Source: BM714 sp964644525 (lineage in GTDB: Bacteria > Bacillota > Clostridia > Peptostreptococcales > BM714). Taken from it: a DNA stretch of 26,670 bases. Below the pieces are notes generated by a model. The model saw only the letters and a program-made list of their open reading frames with translations, had not been told where the DNA came from and made no database searches. Shown here one piece after another: positions 1 through 6,723 of this stretch. Made by a program: the position numbers and the translations under genes. The stretch spans positions 1 through 26,670 of the forward strand of contig CAZXWC010000019.1 of NCBI GenBank assembly GCA_964644525.1, written 5' to 3'. Each line of letters begins with the position of its first letter. The first letter of the stretch is position 1.

Positions 1-5
1 TTCGA

Positions 6-1118
6 CTAATCCTCATCAAGCCATTCGAAATTTTTAATTATTTCTCTCTTTTCATCTTTTTTATGTGCTGAATATAGTTGTGTTGTGGTTACATTGTCGT
101 GATCGAGAAGATTTTTTACTTCATATATGGATGCGCCCATTTCTATAAGCGATGTCGCAGCTGTGGCCCTAAGCTTGTGCGGACTGTAACCGTTATCCTT
201 TGTAGTTCCAAGTGCAATTGCTGTGTATTTTTTTACAATATCCCTTATCGCCCTTTGGGTAAGCCTCTTCTTTTGCATCGAGAGAAGAAGCGCATCCTCC
301 CCTTTGGGTGAATATCCGCTCCTCTCAATTTCAATATAATTCTTCAGCGCTTTCTCTACAGATTTATTGAGCGGCATTGCAGATTCTTTACCTCTTTTTC
401 TATAAACAATAAATTCGCCGCGGCTTATGTTGAACGATGAAACATTAAGCTGTTGAAGCTCTCTTAAACGCAAACCGTACGTGGTGAACAAAATCAATAT
501 CAAAAGGTCCCTGTACTTTGTCTTTTTCCAATAAATCTTTTCCTTGTCAGACAAGCCTTTTCCGCTTTCTACACAATCGAACATAATGCGGGCCTCATCA
601 ATATCAAGCCTTTTAATCGCATCAGGTTGCGGTTTTGGCAACTTTATAGGGTTGAAGGCATCTGTTATATTGCTAGGCATTATTTCTTCGCGATATAGGA
701 ATTTAAACAGCACGCTAAGAGATGATTTTTTTCTGGAAAGCGACCTGTTATTGTTTTCCATGACTATTGGCTGATTTCCCTTTTCAAGCAAATACCGCGA
801 GCAATATCCGCCCAAATATCGATTTACATCCTTTGCAGTTATATTTACTACATCCTCAATGGGAATGGAGGCGATTGAAGAAGCATCCGAAAGATTGCTT
901 TCGTTTATCATATATTTCAAAAAGAATTTAATATCATGCAAATAAGCAAGTCTGGTAGAAACAGCGACCGATGCTTTCAAGTAAAGAAAAAAATCGTATA
1001 AGTAAGCAGGCAGAAACTTTTCAATTTCCAGGCACTCCTGAATCATGCCGTGTTCATAAGCAAGCACATTGGTGGGTTTTGAAGATTTATTGTGTATTTT
1101 TAATTTTTTTTCATACAT
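6..1118 (-). CDS. Tyrosine recombinase, XerC/XerD-like
   Basis: Site-specific DNA recombinase of the tyrosine (lambda integrase) family, 370 residues. The N-terminal half (about 35-150) looks like the helical SAM-like core-binding domain, and 170-360 is the catalytic domain. The catalytic set is complete: R217 in GLRLRE, K244 in the beta-hairpin RKRGKES, H314 and R317 in SPHKLR, H340 in LLDHDN, and nucleophile Y349 in TTTQLY. It is longer than classical XerC/XerD (about 300 residues), with about 30 extra residues at the N-terminus and extra sequence around 110-130 and 185-200. The ATG start is set by GAAGGAGG seven bases upstream. It has its own promoter and follows purB. I see no att site, excisionase or phage genes beside it. 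It may be a chromosomal Xer paralogue rather than the main dif recombinase; the family is certain, the substrate is not. Confidence 0.9.
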   Translation of the reverse strand: MYEKKLKIHNKSSKPTNVLAYEHGMIQECLEIEKFLPAYLYDFFLYLKASVAVSTRLAYLHDIKFFLKYMINESNLSDASSIASIPIEDVVNITAKDVNRYLGGYCSRYLLEKGNQPIVMENNNRSLSRKKSSLSVLFKFLYREEIMPSNITDAFNPIKLPKPQPDAIKRLDIDEARIMFDCVESGKGLSDKEKIYWKKTKYRDLLILILFTTYGLRLRELQQLNVSSFNISRGEFIVYRKRGKESAMPLNKSVEKALKNYIEIERSGYSPKGEDALLLSMQKKRLTQRAIRDIVKKYTAIALGTTKDNGYSPHKLRATAATSLIEMGASIYEVKNLLDHDNVTTTQLYSAHKKDEKREIIKNFEWLDED

Positions 1119-1160
1119 TTTATATCCTCCTTCTCAACTATTCCCTAAATATACATTTTA

Positions 1161-1189
1161 AGTATAGTTCAATTCAAAAGAAAATGCAA
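1161..1189 (-). promoter_or_regulatory. Sigma-A-type promoter of the tyrosine recombinase gene
   Basis: On the minus strand a -35 TTGCAT (1184-1189) and a -10 TATACT (1161-1166) are separated by exactly 17 bases, about 43 bases before the start codon at 1118. This suggests that the recombinase gene is transcribed separately from purB. The assignment is by consensus match only. Confidence 0.6.
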
Positions 1190-1206
1190 GACATATCATC
1201 CTGCAT
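1184..1206 (-). terminator. Possible weak terminator after purB
   Basis: Minus-strand arms ATGCAGGA and TCTTGCAT form an 8-bp stem (one G-U pair) with a 7-base loop, followed by TTTCTTTTG. It lies 25 bases after the purB stop codon and its 3' arm overlaps the -35 box of the next gene, so it could end purB transcription exactly where the recombinase promoter begins. The stem is weak and AT-rich. Confidence 0.4.
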
Positions 1207-1230
1207 AGTATTCTTCTATATGAATTCAAA

Positions 1231-2664
1231 CTAAACTTTCATTTCTACTTCTTCATATGCAAATTTTCCATAGTTTTTCTTTATGGGTCCGATTATTTTT
1301 CCAATGAAATTTTCTACCTGCTCTGGAGCGCGGCCAATATATAAATTTGGATTCATCAACAGTTTCAAGTCTTCAAAATCCAACTTGAAGGAATCATCCT
1401 CGGCGATTCTATCAAGCAGATCATTCTGCTTGCCCAATTGTTTCACCTGCTTCGACGCCTCCATCGAGTGAATCCTGATTTTTTCATGGAGTTCCTGCCG
1501 ATCCCCACCTTTTTTTACTGCCGCCATCAATATGTTTTCTGTCATCATGAACGGAAGTTCCTTATCGATATCAGACATTATCACATTTTCATTGACTACA
1601 AGACCCGTGCTTATATTCGATGCAATATCCAATATAGCGTCGGTTGCCATGAATGTTTCCGGAATTACAATCCTTCTGTTAGCCGAGTCATCCAAGCTTC
1701 TTTCGAACCATTGTGTTGAAACTGTGTCAGAAGCATTGCCCAAATTATTCATAACATAGCGTGAAAGGGATGCAATACGTTCGCTTCTCATGGGATTTCG
1801 CTTGTATGCCATTGCGGATGAACCAATTTGGTTTTTTGCAAATGGCTCTTCCATTTCCTTTAGATTCTGGAGAAGTCTAATGTCATTTGTCATTTTATGA
1901 AGTGTTTGTGCTATACCGCTTAATACAGAGAGTATCTTGAAATCAAATTTTCTAGAATAAGTCTGACCTGAAACATCAAATGCATCCTTGAATCCGATTT
2001 TTTCAGCGACTTTCTTTTCAAGCTGCATAACCTTGTCATGATCTCCATTAAACAATTCCAAATAGCTTGCCTGGGTTCCTGTAGTGCCCTTTACTCCCCT
2101 TATCTTATAATTTTCCATAAGATGCTCCAAATCAATGAAATCCATATGCAAGTCCTGTATCCATAGGGTTGCTCTTTTTCCTACCGTCGTAAGTTGAGCA
2201 GGCTGATAATGTGTGAATCCGAGGGTCGGCTGCGATTTATGTTCTATTGCAAAATCCGAAAGTTTTATGATGAGCACGGCTATCTTCTTTCTTATTGATT
2301 CAAGTGCTTGATAGTATACTACAAGGTCGGTATTGTCTCCAACAAAAGCGCTTGTAGCTCCAAGATGCATTACCGCCTTGGCTTTTGGACAAGCTTCTCC
2401 AAATGTAAGCACATGAGACATTACATCATGTCGCGTCTTTTTTTCATATTCTTTCGCTTTTTCAAAATCAATATCATCCGCTCCGGCTTTCATTTCAGCT
2501 ATTTGTTCTTTGCTTATATTCAATCCCAACTCCTTTTGGGCTTCAGCCAAAGCTATCCATAAAGTCCTCCAGGTTCTGAATTTATTGTATGGAGAAAATA
2601 TTTTCTGCATCTCCACACTGGTGTATCTTTCCGTCAAGGGATTGCTGTATATTTCGTTAGACAT
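1231..2664 (-). CDS. purB: Adenylosuccinate lyase
   Basis: Cleaves adenylosuccinate to AMP and fumarate, and SAICAR to AICAR and fumarate, in purine synthesis; a soluble enzyme of the fumarase/aspartase superfamily. The superfamily signature GSSAMAYKRNPMRSE is at 281-295, with the mobile catalytic serine in it. Catalytic-type histidines are in TRHD (H79) and THYQPAQ (H152). The protein is 477 residues, of the longer type, compared with about 430 in Bacillus subtilis. I chose the start at 2664 because AGGAGG lies seven bases upstream. An in-frame ATG at 2700 has no ribosome binding site and falls at about the expected transcription start, so it is unlikely. The gene stands alone, away from other purine genes, with a promoter carrying two PurBox-like sites. 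Confidence 0.96.
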   Translation of the reverse strand: MSNEIYSNPLTERYTSVEMQKIFSPYNKFRTWRTLWIALAEAQKELGLNISKEQIAEMKAGADDIDFEKAKEYEKKTRHDVMSHVLTFGEACPKAKAVMHLGATSAFVGDNTDLVVYYQALESIRKKIAVLIIKLSDFAIEHKSQPTLGFTHYQPAQLTTVGKRATLWIQDLHMDFIDLEHLMENYKIRGVKGTTGTQASYLELFNGDHDKVMQLEKKVAEKIGFKDAFDVSGQTYSRKFDFKILSVLSGIAQTLHKMTNDIRLLQNLKEMEEPFAKNQIGSSAMAYKRNPMRSERIASLSRYVMNNLGNASDTVSTQWFERSLDDSANRRIVIPETFMATDAILDIASNISTGLVVNENVIMSDIDKELPFMMTENILMAAVKKGGDRQELHEKIRIHSMEASKQVKQLGKQNDLLDRIAEDDSFKLDFEDLKLLMNPNLYIGRAPEQVENFIGKIIGPIKKNYGKFAYEEVEMKV

Positions 2665-2705
2665 AGTAATTCCTCCTATCTGCTCTTGATAACTGACCAT
2701 GTAAT

Positions 2706-2734
2706 ATTATAATATAACGAACAATATTTATCAA
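2706..2734 (-). promoter_or_regulatory. Sigma-A-type promoter of purB
   Basis: On the minus strand a -35 TTGATA (2729-2734) and a perfect -10 TATAAT (2706-2711) are 17 bases apart. The predicted transcription start, near 2699, leaves a leader of about 35 bases with the purB ribosome binding site. Confidence 0.75.
2713..2725 (+). promoter_or_regulatory. PurBox-like site, promoter-proximal
   Basis: TATAACGAACAAT matches 11 of 13 positions of the Bacillus PurBox (AWWWCCGAACWWT), including the CGAAC core. It lies in the spacer between the -35 and -10 of the purB promoter and is oriented opposite to the second box at 2744-2756. PurR of the Bacillus type binds such paired inverted boxes and is released by PRPP. 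Site function is inferred. Confidence 0.5.
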
Positions 2735-2743
2735 TAAATGTTT

Positions 2744-2756
2744 AATCTTCGGTTTT
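2744..2756 (-). promoter_or_regulatory. PurBox-like site, promoter-distal
   Basis: On the minus strand AAAACCGAAGATT matches 12 of 13 positions of the Bacillus PurBox (AWWWCCGAACWWT). It lies just upstream of the purB -35 box and is inverted relative to the box at 2713-2725, with 18 bases between them. Bacillus PurBox pairs are spaced about 16-17 bases, so the spacing is close but not identical. Confidence 0.55.
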
Positions 2757-2768
2757 AAAAATAAAAAA

Positions 2769-2793
2769 CAAACCTATCCAAAGGACAGGTTTG
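2769..2793 (-). terminator. Intrinsic terminator after spoVS
   Basis: Minus-strand arms CAAACCTGTCC and GGATAGGTTTG pair over 10 of 11 positions (one C-A mismatch) around a 3-base loop, followed by TTTTTTATTTTT. It lies about 20 bases after the spoVS stop codon and separates spoVS from the purB promoter. Confidence 0.8.
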
Positions 2794-2813
2794 AAAACAA
2801 AATAAATTTATTA

Positions 2814-3074
2814 TTATCTCGGGCTTATTATCAACTTTATTGCGGTTCTTTCTTCTCCTTCTATTTCAATATCTGTAAAAGCAGGAATGCAAACCAAATC
2901 CATTCCGCTTGGTGCTACAAAACCTCTTGCTATCGCTACCGCTTTGACCGCTTGATTCAATGCCCCGGCTCCAATAGCTTGAATTTCAGCATGCCCATTT
3001 TCCCTCAAAACACCCGCCAAAGCCCCTGCAACCGCATTAGGACTCGATTTAGCCGAAACTTTTAAAATATCCAT
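2814..3074 (-). CDS. spoVS: Stage V sporulation protein S (SpoVS), Alba-like
   Basis: Small 86-residue protein that matches the SpoVS family along its whole length, with the typical start MDILKVSAKSSPNAVAGALA and the internal RGFVAPSGMDL. The family has an Alba-like fold and is a possible nucleic-acid binder. In Bacillus its loss changes entry into sporulation and spore coat assembly; the biochemical role is unsettled, and homologues also occur in bacteria that do not sporulate. The start has AAAAGGAGG ten bases upstream. It sits between rny and purB as its own unit, with a sigma-H-like promoter upstream and a terminator downstream. The rny-spoVS neighbourhood is common in Clostridia and bacilli. 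Confidence 0.95.
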   Translation of the reverse strand: MDILKVSAKSSPNAVAGALAGVLRENGHAEIQAIGAGALNQAVKAVAIARGFVAPSGMDLVCIPAFTDIEIEGEERTAIKLIISPR

Positions 3075-3157
3075 TAGTATGATTCCTCCTTTTGATTTTT
3101 AATATGTGTATTTTTACGATTAATTTACATATATTTCATATTAATCCCTGTATTAGT

Positions 3158-3184
3158 ATTCTACAGAATCCATTGGAATCCTTT
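3158..3184 (-). promoter_or_regulatory. Candidate sigma-H promoter of spoVS
   Basis: On the minus strand AAAGGATTC (3176-3184) and AGAAT (3158-3162) are 13 bases apart. This resembles the Bacillus sigma-H consensus (RWAGGAxxT and HGAAT), with one mismatch in the last base of the -35 element. The gene in Bacillus is sigma-H dependent, which agrees with the site. The leader would be about 75 bases. Confidence 0.5.
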
Positions 3185-3215
3185 TTAAAGAGCAAAATAT
3201 TTTATATATTAAAAT

Positions 3216-3268
3216 ACCCCCAAAGAGGATTTGTCAATCAGATTGATTGCCTGTTCCTCTTTGGGGGT
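3216..3268 (-). terminator. Two-tier hairpin between rny and spoVS, probable rny terminator
   Basis: A 14-bp perfect outer stem (3216-3229 with 3255-3268) encloses a 5-by-5 internal loop and a 6-bp inner stem (3235-3240 with 3244-3249) with a 3-base tip. It starts 27 bases after the rny stop codon. On the minus strand it is followed by the modest tract TATTTTAATA, so it may also act as an mRNA 3' end stabiliser. It is nearly symmetrical on both strands. Confidence 0.6.
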
Positions 3269-3295
3269 GTAAAATTTTAAAATGTAACTTTATTT

Positions 3296-4846
3296 CTACT
3301 TCGCGTAATCAACAGTTCTTGTCTCTCTTATGAGATTAACTTTTATTTGACCTGGATATTCAAGATCATTTTCAACATTCTTTGAAATTTCTCTTGCAAG
3401 CAGTATCATATCAGTGTCTGATATTCTTTCAGGCTTAACCATTATCCTTATTTCACGTCCTGCCTGTATTGCAAATGCCTTGTCAACCTGCTCATAGGAT
3501 TTTGCGATTTCTTCAAGTTTTTCAAGCCTTTTGACATATGTTTCTAGAGTTTCTCTTCTCGCACCCGGTCTTGCTGCTGAAACAGCATCCGCCGCTGTGA
3601 TAAGAATAGCCTCAATCGTTTGAGGTTCATAGTCGCCATGGTGCGTAGACATTGCATGAATCACTTCTTTAGATTCTCCATATTTTTTAAGAACATCCAT
3701 TCCAATTTCGACATGAGTACCCTCCATGTCGTGGTCAAGAGCCTTTCCTATATCATGGAGCAATCCAGCTCTCTTAGCCAACTTCATATCTACTTCCAAC
3801 TCAGCTGCCATGAGACCGGCCAAATACGATACTTCTATTGAGTGCTTCAGAACATTCTGCCCGTAACTTGTTCTGTATTTCAATCTTCCGAGCAATTTGA
3901 CCAAACCTGGATGAAGATTGTGTATTCCCGCATCAAATGTTGCGGCTTCTCCCTCTTCCTTGATTTTTTCATCTATCTCTGCTGTGGCTTTATTGACCAT
4001 TTCCTCTATTCTTGCTGGATGAATCCTGCCGTCAACAATAAGTTTTTCCAATGCCACACGTGCAATTTCCCTTTTGATTGGATCAAAAGCCGATAGAATA
4101 ACCGCTTCGGGAGTATCATCGATAATAAGGTCAACTCCGGTTAATGTCTCCAGAGTTCTTATATTTCTTCCTTCCCTGCCAATAATTCTTCCCTTCATTT
4201 CATCATTCGGAAGATTGACAACCGATACAGTGCTTTCAGCAACATAGTCAGCAGCATATTTTTGTATGGAATAAGCTAGTATTTCTTTCGCTTTTTTGTT
4301 GGCTTCCTCTTTCGCATCAGAAACTATGTCCTTAATCATGATTGCAGACTCGTATCGAACTTCTTTTTCAATATCCTTCAAAAGCATTTCCTTTGCTTCC
4401 TCAGCAGTAAATCCCGATACTCTTTCGAGCTCTTCGATCTGTTTCTTGAAAAGTTCGTCAATCTCTTGGTTCTTTACTTCTATTTCTTTTAATTTTCCAA
4501 TCAGTTTGTTTTCTTTTTCTTCAAGAACCTCTGTCTTTGTATAAAGAGATTCCTCTCTTTTATTGAGCCTCTTCTCTGTTCTTTGAGCTTCTGTTCTTCT
4601 TTCTCTTATTTCTTTGTTTAAATCTTTTCTTAATCTATGAATTTCTTCTTTTGCATCTATTAATGCTTCTTTTTTCGCTGTTGTCGCCAATTTATTTGCT
4701 TCGGAAAGTATTTTTCTTGCTTTCTCTTCAGCACTTTGTATTTTTTCAGCGGCAATTTTTTTCCTGTATAGATATCCCAATCCAAAAACAATGGGGGAAA
4801 GTACTACAACTGCAATAACTAAATAGTATATTTTGATAATATGCAT
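3296..4846 (-). CDS. rny: Ribonuclease Y
   Basis: Membrane-anchored endoribonuclease that starts mRNA decay in many Firmicutes. The 516 residues (Bacillus: about 520) show an N-terminal transmembrane helix at about 5-25, a long charged coiled coil at about 30-180, a KH RNA-binding domain with GRIIGREG at 209-216, and an HD metal-dependent hydrolase domain with catalytic HD at 354-355 in LLHDIGK. The start at 4846 follows GGAGGTG with only three bases after GGAGG, which is tight; the longer frame opening at 4885 would run through the leader terminator and is unlikely. It has its own promoter after recX and a structured leader with a terminator directly before the ribosome binding site, so regulation by premature termination is likely. 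Confidence 0.96.
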   Translation of the reverse strand: MHIIKIYYLVIAVVVLSPIVFGLGYLYRKKIAAEKIQSAEEKARKILSEANKLATTAKKEALIDAKEEIHRLRKDLNKEIRERRTEAQRTEKRLNKREESLYTKTEVLEEKENKLIGKLKEIEVKNQEIDELFKKQIEELERVSGFTAEEAKEMLLKDIEKEVRYESAIMIKDIVSDAKEEANKKAKEILAYSIQKYAADYVAESTVSVVNLPNDEMKGRIIGREGRNIRTLETLTGVDLIIDDTPEAVILSAFDPIKREIARVALEKLIVDGRIHPARIEEMVNKATAEIDEKIKEEGEAATFDAGIHNLHPGLVKLLGRLKYRTSYGQNVLKHSIEVSYLAGLMAAELEVDMKLAKRAGLLHDIGKALDHDMEGTHVEIGMDVLKKYGESKEVIHAMSTHHGDYEPQTIEAILITAADAVSAARPGARRETLETYVKRLEKLEEIAKSYEQVDKAFAIQAGREIRIMVKPERISDTDMILLAREISKNVENDLEYPGQIKVNLIRETRTVDYAK

Positions 4847-4874
4847 ACACCTCCAATTTATAATAAAAAATAAA

Positions 4875-4892
4875 AACCGAGACAACTCGGTT
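4875..4892 (-). terminator. Intrinsic terminator in the rny leader
   Basis: Minus-strand arms AACCGAG and CTCGGTT form a perfect 7-bp stem with loop TTGT, followed by TTTATTTTTTATT (4863-4874). It ends only about 17 bases before the rny start codon and lies downstream of the rny promoter. It can therefore stop transcripts from recX and also those started at the rny promoter. Confidence 0.8.
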
Positions 4893-4940
4893 AAAACCCA
4901 ATTAACGAGGAACTAAAACGGGCAGTTTAATAGAATCCTC
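4886..4940 (-). promoter_or_regulatory. Candidate attenuator in the rny leader: competing hairpins
   Basis: Segment 1 (4925-4940) and segment 2 (about 4906-4919) form a leader hairpin by GAGGA/TCCTC, CTA/TAG and AAAC/GTTT around a 5-base loop. The 3' end of segment 2, CTCGTTAA (4902-4909), is also complementary to TTAACCGAG (4886-4894) with one bulged C, making an anti-terminator with a 7-base loop. That second pairing uses up the 5' arm of the terminator at 4875-4892. Forming the first hairpin would therefore favour termination. The pairings are seen in the sequence; a regulatory role is inferred. Confidence 0.5.
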
Positions 4941-4946
4941 TTTGTA

Positions 4947-4975
4947 ATTTTAAAACTTTTCCAAATTATTGTCAA
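4947..4975 (-). promoter_or_regulatory. Sigma-A-type promoter of rny
   Basis: On the minus strand a perfect -35 TTGACA (4970-4975) and a -10 TAAAAT (4947-4952) are separated by 17 bases, directly after the recX stop codon at 4978-4980. The expected transcription start is at about 4940, so the RNA would begin with the first leader hairpin. Confidence 0.8.
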
Positions 4976-4977
4976 GC

Positions 4978-5592
4978 TTATTGGTCAATGCCTTCAAAAT
5001 GATTTTCCATTGATTTCCTTATGGCTTCTGTTGAAAACCCTTTTCTGTACAAGTATTGTCTCATCTTATTTAAATCACGTTTTTCATTGCTTCTTCCGTA
5101 TCTCTTTTCAATCAATTTCGAAGCTCTTATACCTTCATTTTCCATAACATAAAGTTCAGACATTATTGTCTCTACCAAAGATTCTTTAAGCCCTTTTTTT
5201 ATAGATTTCATTTTTATCACGTATGTAGATTGATTTTTACCAATCAGCTCTTCAATGTAGTCCCTTGCATACAATTTATCGTCCAGCATCCCATATTCAA
5301 CCATTTTAGCGATTGTCGCCCTGACCGTATCGTCGGGCACAGGAATTTTCTTTAGATGATTTGATAGCTCCTTTTCCGTTCTTCTTTTAAATTCTATATA
5401 TTTCAAAGACCTTTCTACAGAATACGCCTCGGTAAATTCCCTGAGTTCATTTTCCATTTCCTCGTCAATCGCAAAATCATTTTCAAAACTGTTTTTTTTA
5501 AGCCACTTGGAATCACATAAATAAAAAACTTCGCAATCTGTGACAAGCCTTGTCACGCTCTTGTTGATTCTTTCTTTAAATATTACTTTCAT
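4978..5592 (-). CDS. recX: RecA regulatory protein RecX
   Basis: RecX-family modulator that binds RecA filaments and usually limits recombinase activity. It is 204 residues, mostly helical, with the repeated RecX pattern KYIEFKRRTEKELSNHL (about 63-79), a central YGMLDDKLYARDYIEE and a C-terminal RKGFSTEAI. The N-terminal 40 residues resemble the start of Bacillus RecX (KERINKSVTRLVTDCEVFYL). The ATG at 5592 has AAAGGGGA about eight bases upstream. It lies just after recA, with a hairpin terminator between them, so its expression probably depends on read-through from the SOS-controlled recA promoter. Confidence 0.92.
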   Translation of the reverse strand: MKVIFKERINKSVTRLVTDCEVFYLCDSKWLKKNSFENDFAIDEEMENELREFTEAYSVERSLKYIEFKRRTEKELSNHLKKIPVPDDTVRATIAKMVEYGMLDDKLYARDYIEELIGKNQSTYVIKMKSIKKGLKESLVETIMSELYVMENEGIRASKLIEKRYGRSNEKRDLNKMRQYLYRKGFSTEAIRKSMENHFEGIDQ

Positions 5593-5597
5593 TTGTC

Positions 5598-5656
5598 ACA
5601 TCCCCTTTGCAAAAAAAGCCGAAACTCCCCAAAAAACGCATATGGGGGATGTTTCG
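5598..5656 (-). terminator. recA-recX intergenic terminator with alternative pairing
   Basis: Minus-strand arm CGAAACATCCCCC (5644-5656) pairs with GGGGAGTTTCG (5620-5630), an 11-bp stem with a bulge and a 13-14-base loop, followed by GCTTTTTTTG (T-run 5611-5617). This is an intrinsic terminator after recA. The same arm contains ACATCCCC (5645-5652), an exact 8-base complement of GGGGATGT (5598-5605), which is the recX ribosome binding site, so a second fold could block recX translation. Confidence 0.75.
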
Positions 5657-5703
5657 ACCCTTTTGTTTGCTAAAATCCCTATTTCATTCTATTGTTTGAG
5701 AAT

Positions 5704-6723
5704 TTATTCCTCTTTTTTTTCTTTTTCGTTTTCATTTTCCAGACCGTAATAATCCCTGATCTTTTTTTCAATCTCAAGGAACATATCAACATGTTCCTTA
5801 AGATACTGTTTTGCATTTTCTCTTCCCTGCCCTATTCTTTCTTCATTGTAGCTATACCAAGATCCTGCTTTTTTTACTATATCGGCATTGACTCCGCAAT
5901 CAAGAATACCTCCTTCTTTTGAAACTCCCTCGCCGTACATTATATCGAATTCAGCGATTTTAAATGGTGAGGCTACCTTGTTCTTGGCAATCTTTATTTT
6001 TGTTCTGTTTCCTACAATCTGATCTTTCTGTTTGATGCTTCCTATCCTGCGCACATCCATTCTAACTGATGAATAAAACTTAAGAGCCCTTCCTCCTGTC
6101 GTGGTTTCAGGATTTCCAAACATAACGCCTATTTTTTCTCTAAGTTGATTTATGAATACTACAGATGTCCTTGAACGACTTATTATTGCAGTCAGTTTTC
6201 TCATTGCCTGTGACATCAGCCTTGCTTGAAGGCCCATGTGACTGTCTCCCATTTCTCCAGTAAGCTCCGCCTTTGGCACGAGTGCCGCAACTGAGTCCAA
6301 AACAATTATATCTATTGCTCCACTTCTGACCAAAGCTTCAACTATATCCAAAGCCTGCTCTCCTGTATCCGGTTGAGAAAGTATGAGATTATCTATATCA
6401 ACCCCCAAATTACCGGCATAGTAAGGGTCGAGTGCATGCTCAACATCTACGAAAGCTGCGTTTCCTCCTATTTTTTGACACTCCGCAATCATATGAAGAG
6501 AAACCGTTGTCTTTCCTGAAGACTCTGGGCCATATATTTCAATAATCCTCCCTTTGGGAATTCCTCCTATGCCCAAGGCAATATCCAACTCAACTATGCC
6601 CGTAGGAAGCGATTCCACATTTGCTCTGGCCCCATCGTCTCCGAGCCTCATTATTGAACCCTTTCCAAATTGTTTTTCGATTTGTTTTAATGCTGCGTCA
6701 AGAGCCTTCTTTTTTTCATCCAT
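5704..6723 (-). CDS. recA: Recombinase A
   Basis: ATP-dependent strand-exchange protein of homologous recombination and co-activator of LexA cleavage. From the chosen start it is 339 residues, with the usual opening DEKKKALDAALKQIEKQFGK, Walker A GPESSGKT at 65-72, a Walker B strand in the IIVLDSVAALVP region, the loop-2 region near GGRALKF, and an acidic-basic C-terminal tail. The ATG at 6723 matches where other RecA proteins begin but has only a weak GGA upstream. An in-frame GTG at 6750 lies directly against AAAGGTGG and would add MNPVSHWNN. A small hairpin (6730-6744) separates the two. The gene is preceded by cinA and has its own promoter and LexA-type box. Confidence 0.97.
   Translation of the reverse strand: MDEKKKALDAALKQIEKQFGKGSIMRLGDDGARANVESLPTGIVELDIALGIGGIPKGRIIEIYGPESSGKTTVSLHMIAECQKIGGNAAFVDVEHALDPYYAGNLGVDIDNLILSQPDTGEQALDIVEALVRSGAIDIIVLDSVAALVPKAELTGEMGDSHMGLQARLMSQAMRKLTAIISRSRTSVVFINQLREKIGVMFGNPETTTGGRALKFYSSVRMDVRRIGSIKQKDQIVGNRTKIKIAKNKVASPFKIAEFDIMYGEGVSKEGGILDCGVNADIVKKAGSWYSYNEERIGQGRENAKQYLKEHVDMFLEIEKKIRDYYGLENENEKEKKEE

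Noticed and set aside
1..1230. Integron, phage or genomic island suggested by the tyrosine recombinase
   Set aside because: No attachment repeats, gene cassettes, phage genes or change in base composition are visible around it.
2665..2700. Upstream in-frame ATG giving purB 12 more residues
   Set aside because: There is no ribosome binding site before it, it falls at about the predicted transcription start, and the AGGAGG site fits the ATG at 2664.
3075..3295. Riboswitch in the rny-spoVS gap
   Set aside because: The only strong structure is one long hairpin; I recognise no aptamer core, and it lies upstream of the predicted spoVS transcription start.
4847..4885. Longer RNase Y start beginning at 4885
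   Set aside because: The added codons run through the stem and T-tract of the leader terminator and would disrupt the normal N-terminal membrane helix arrangement.
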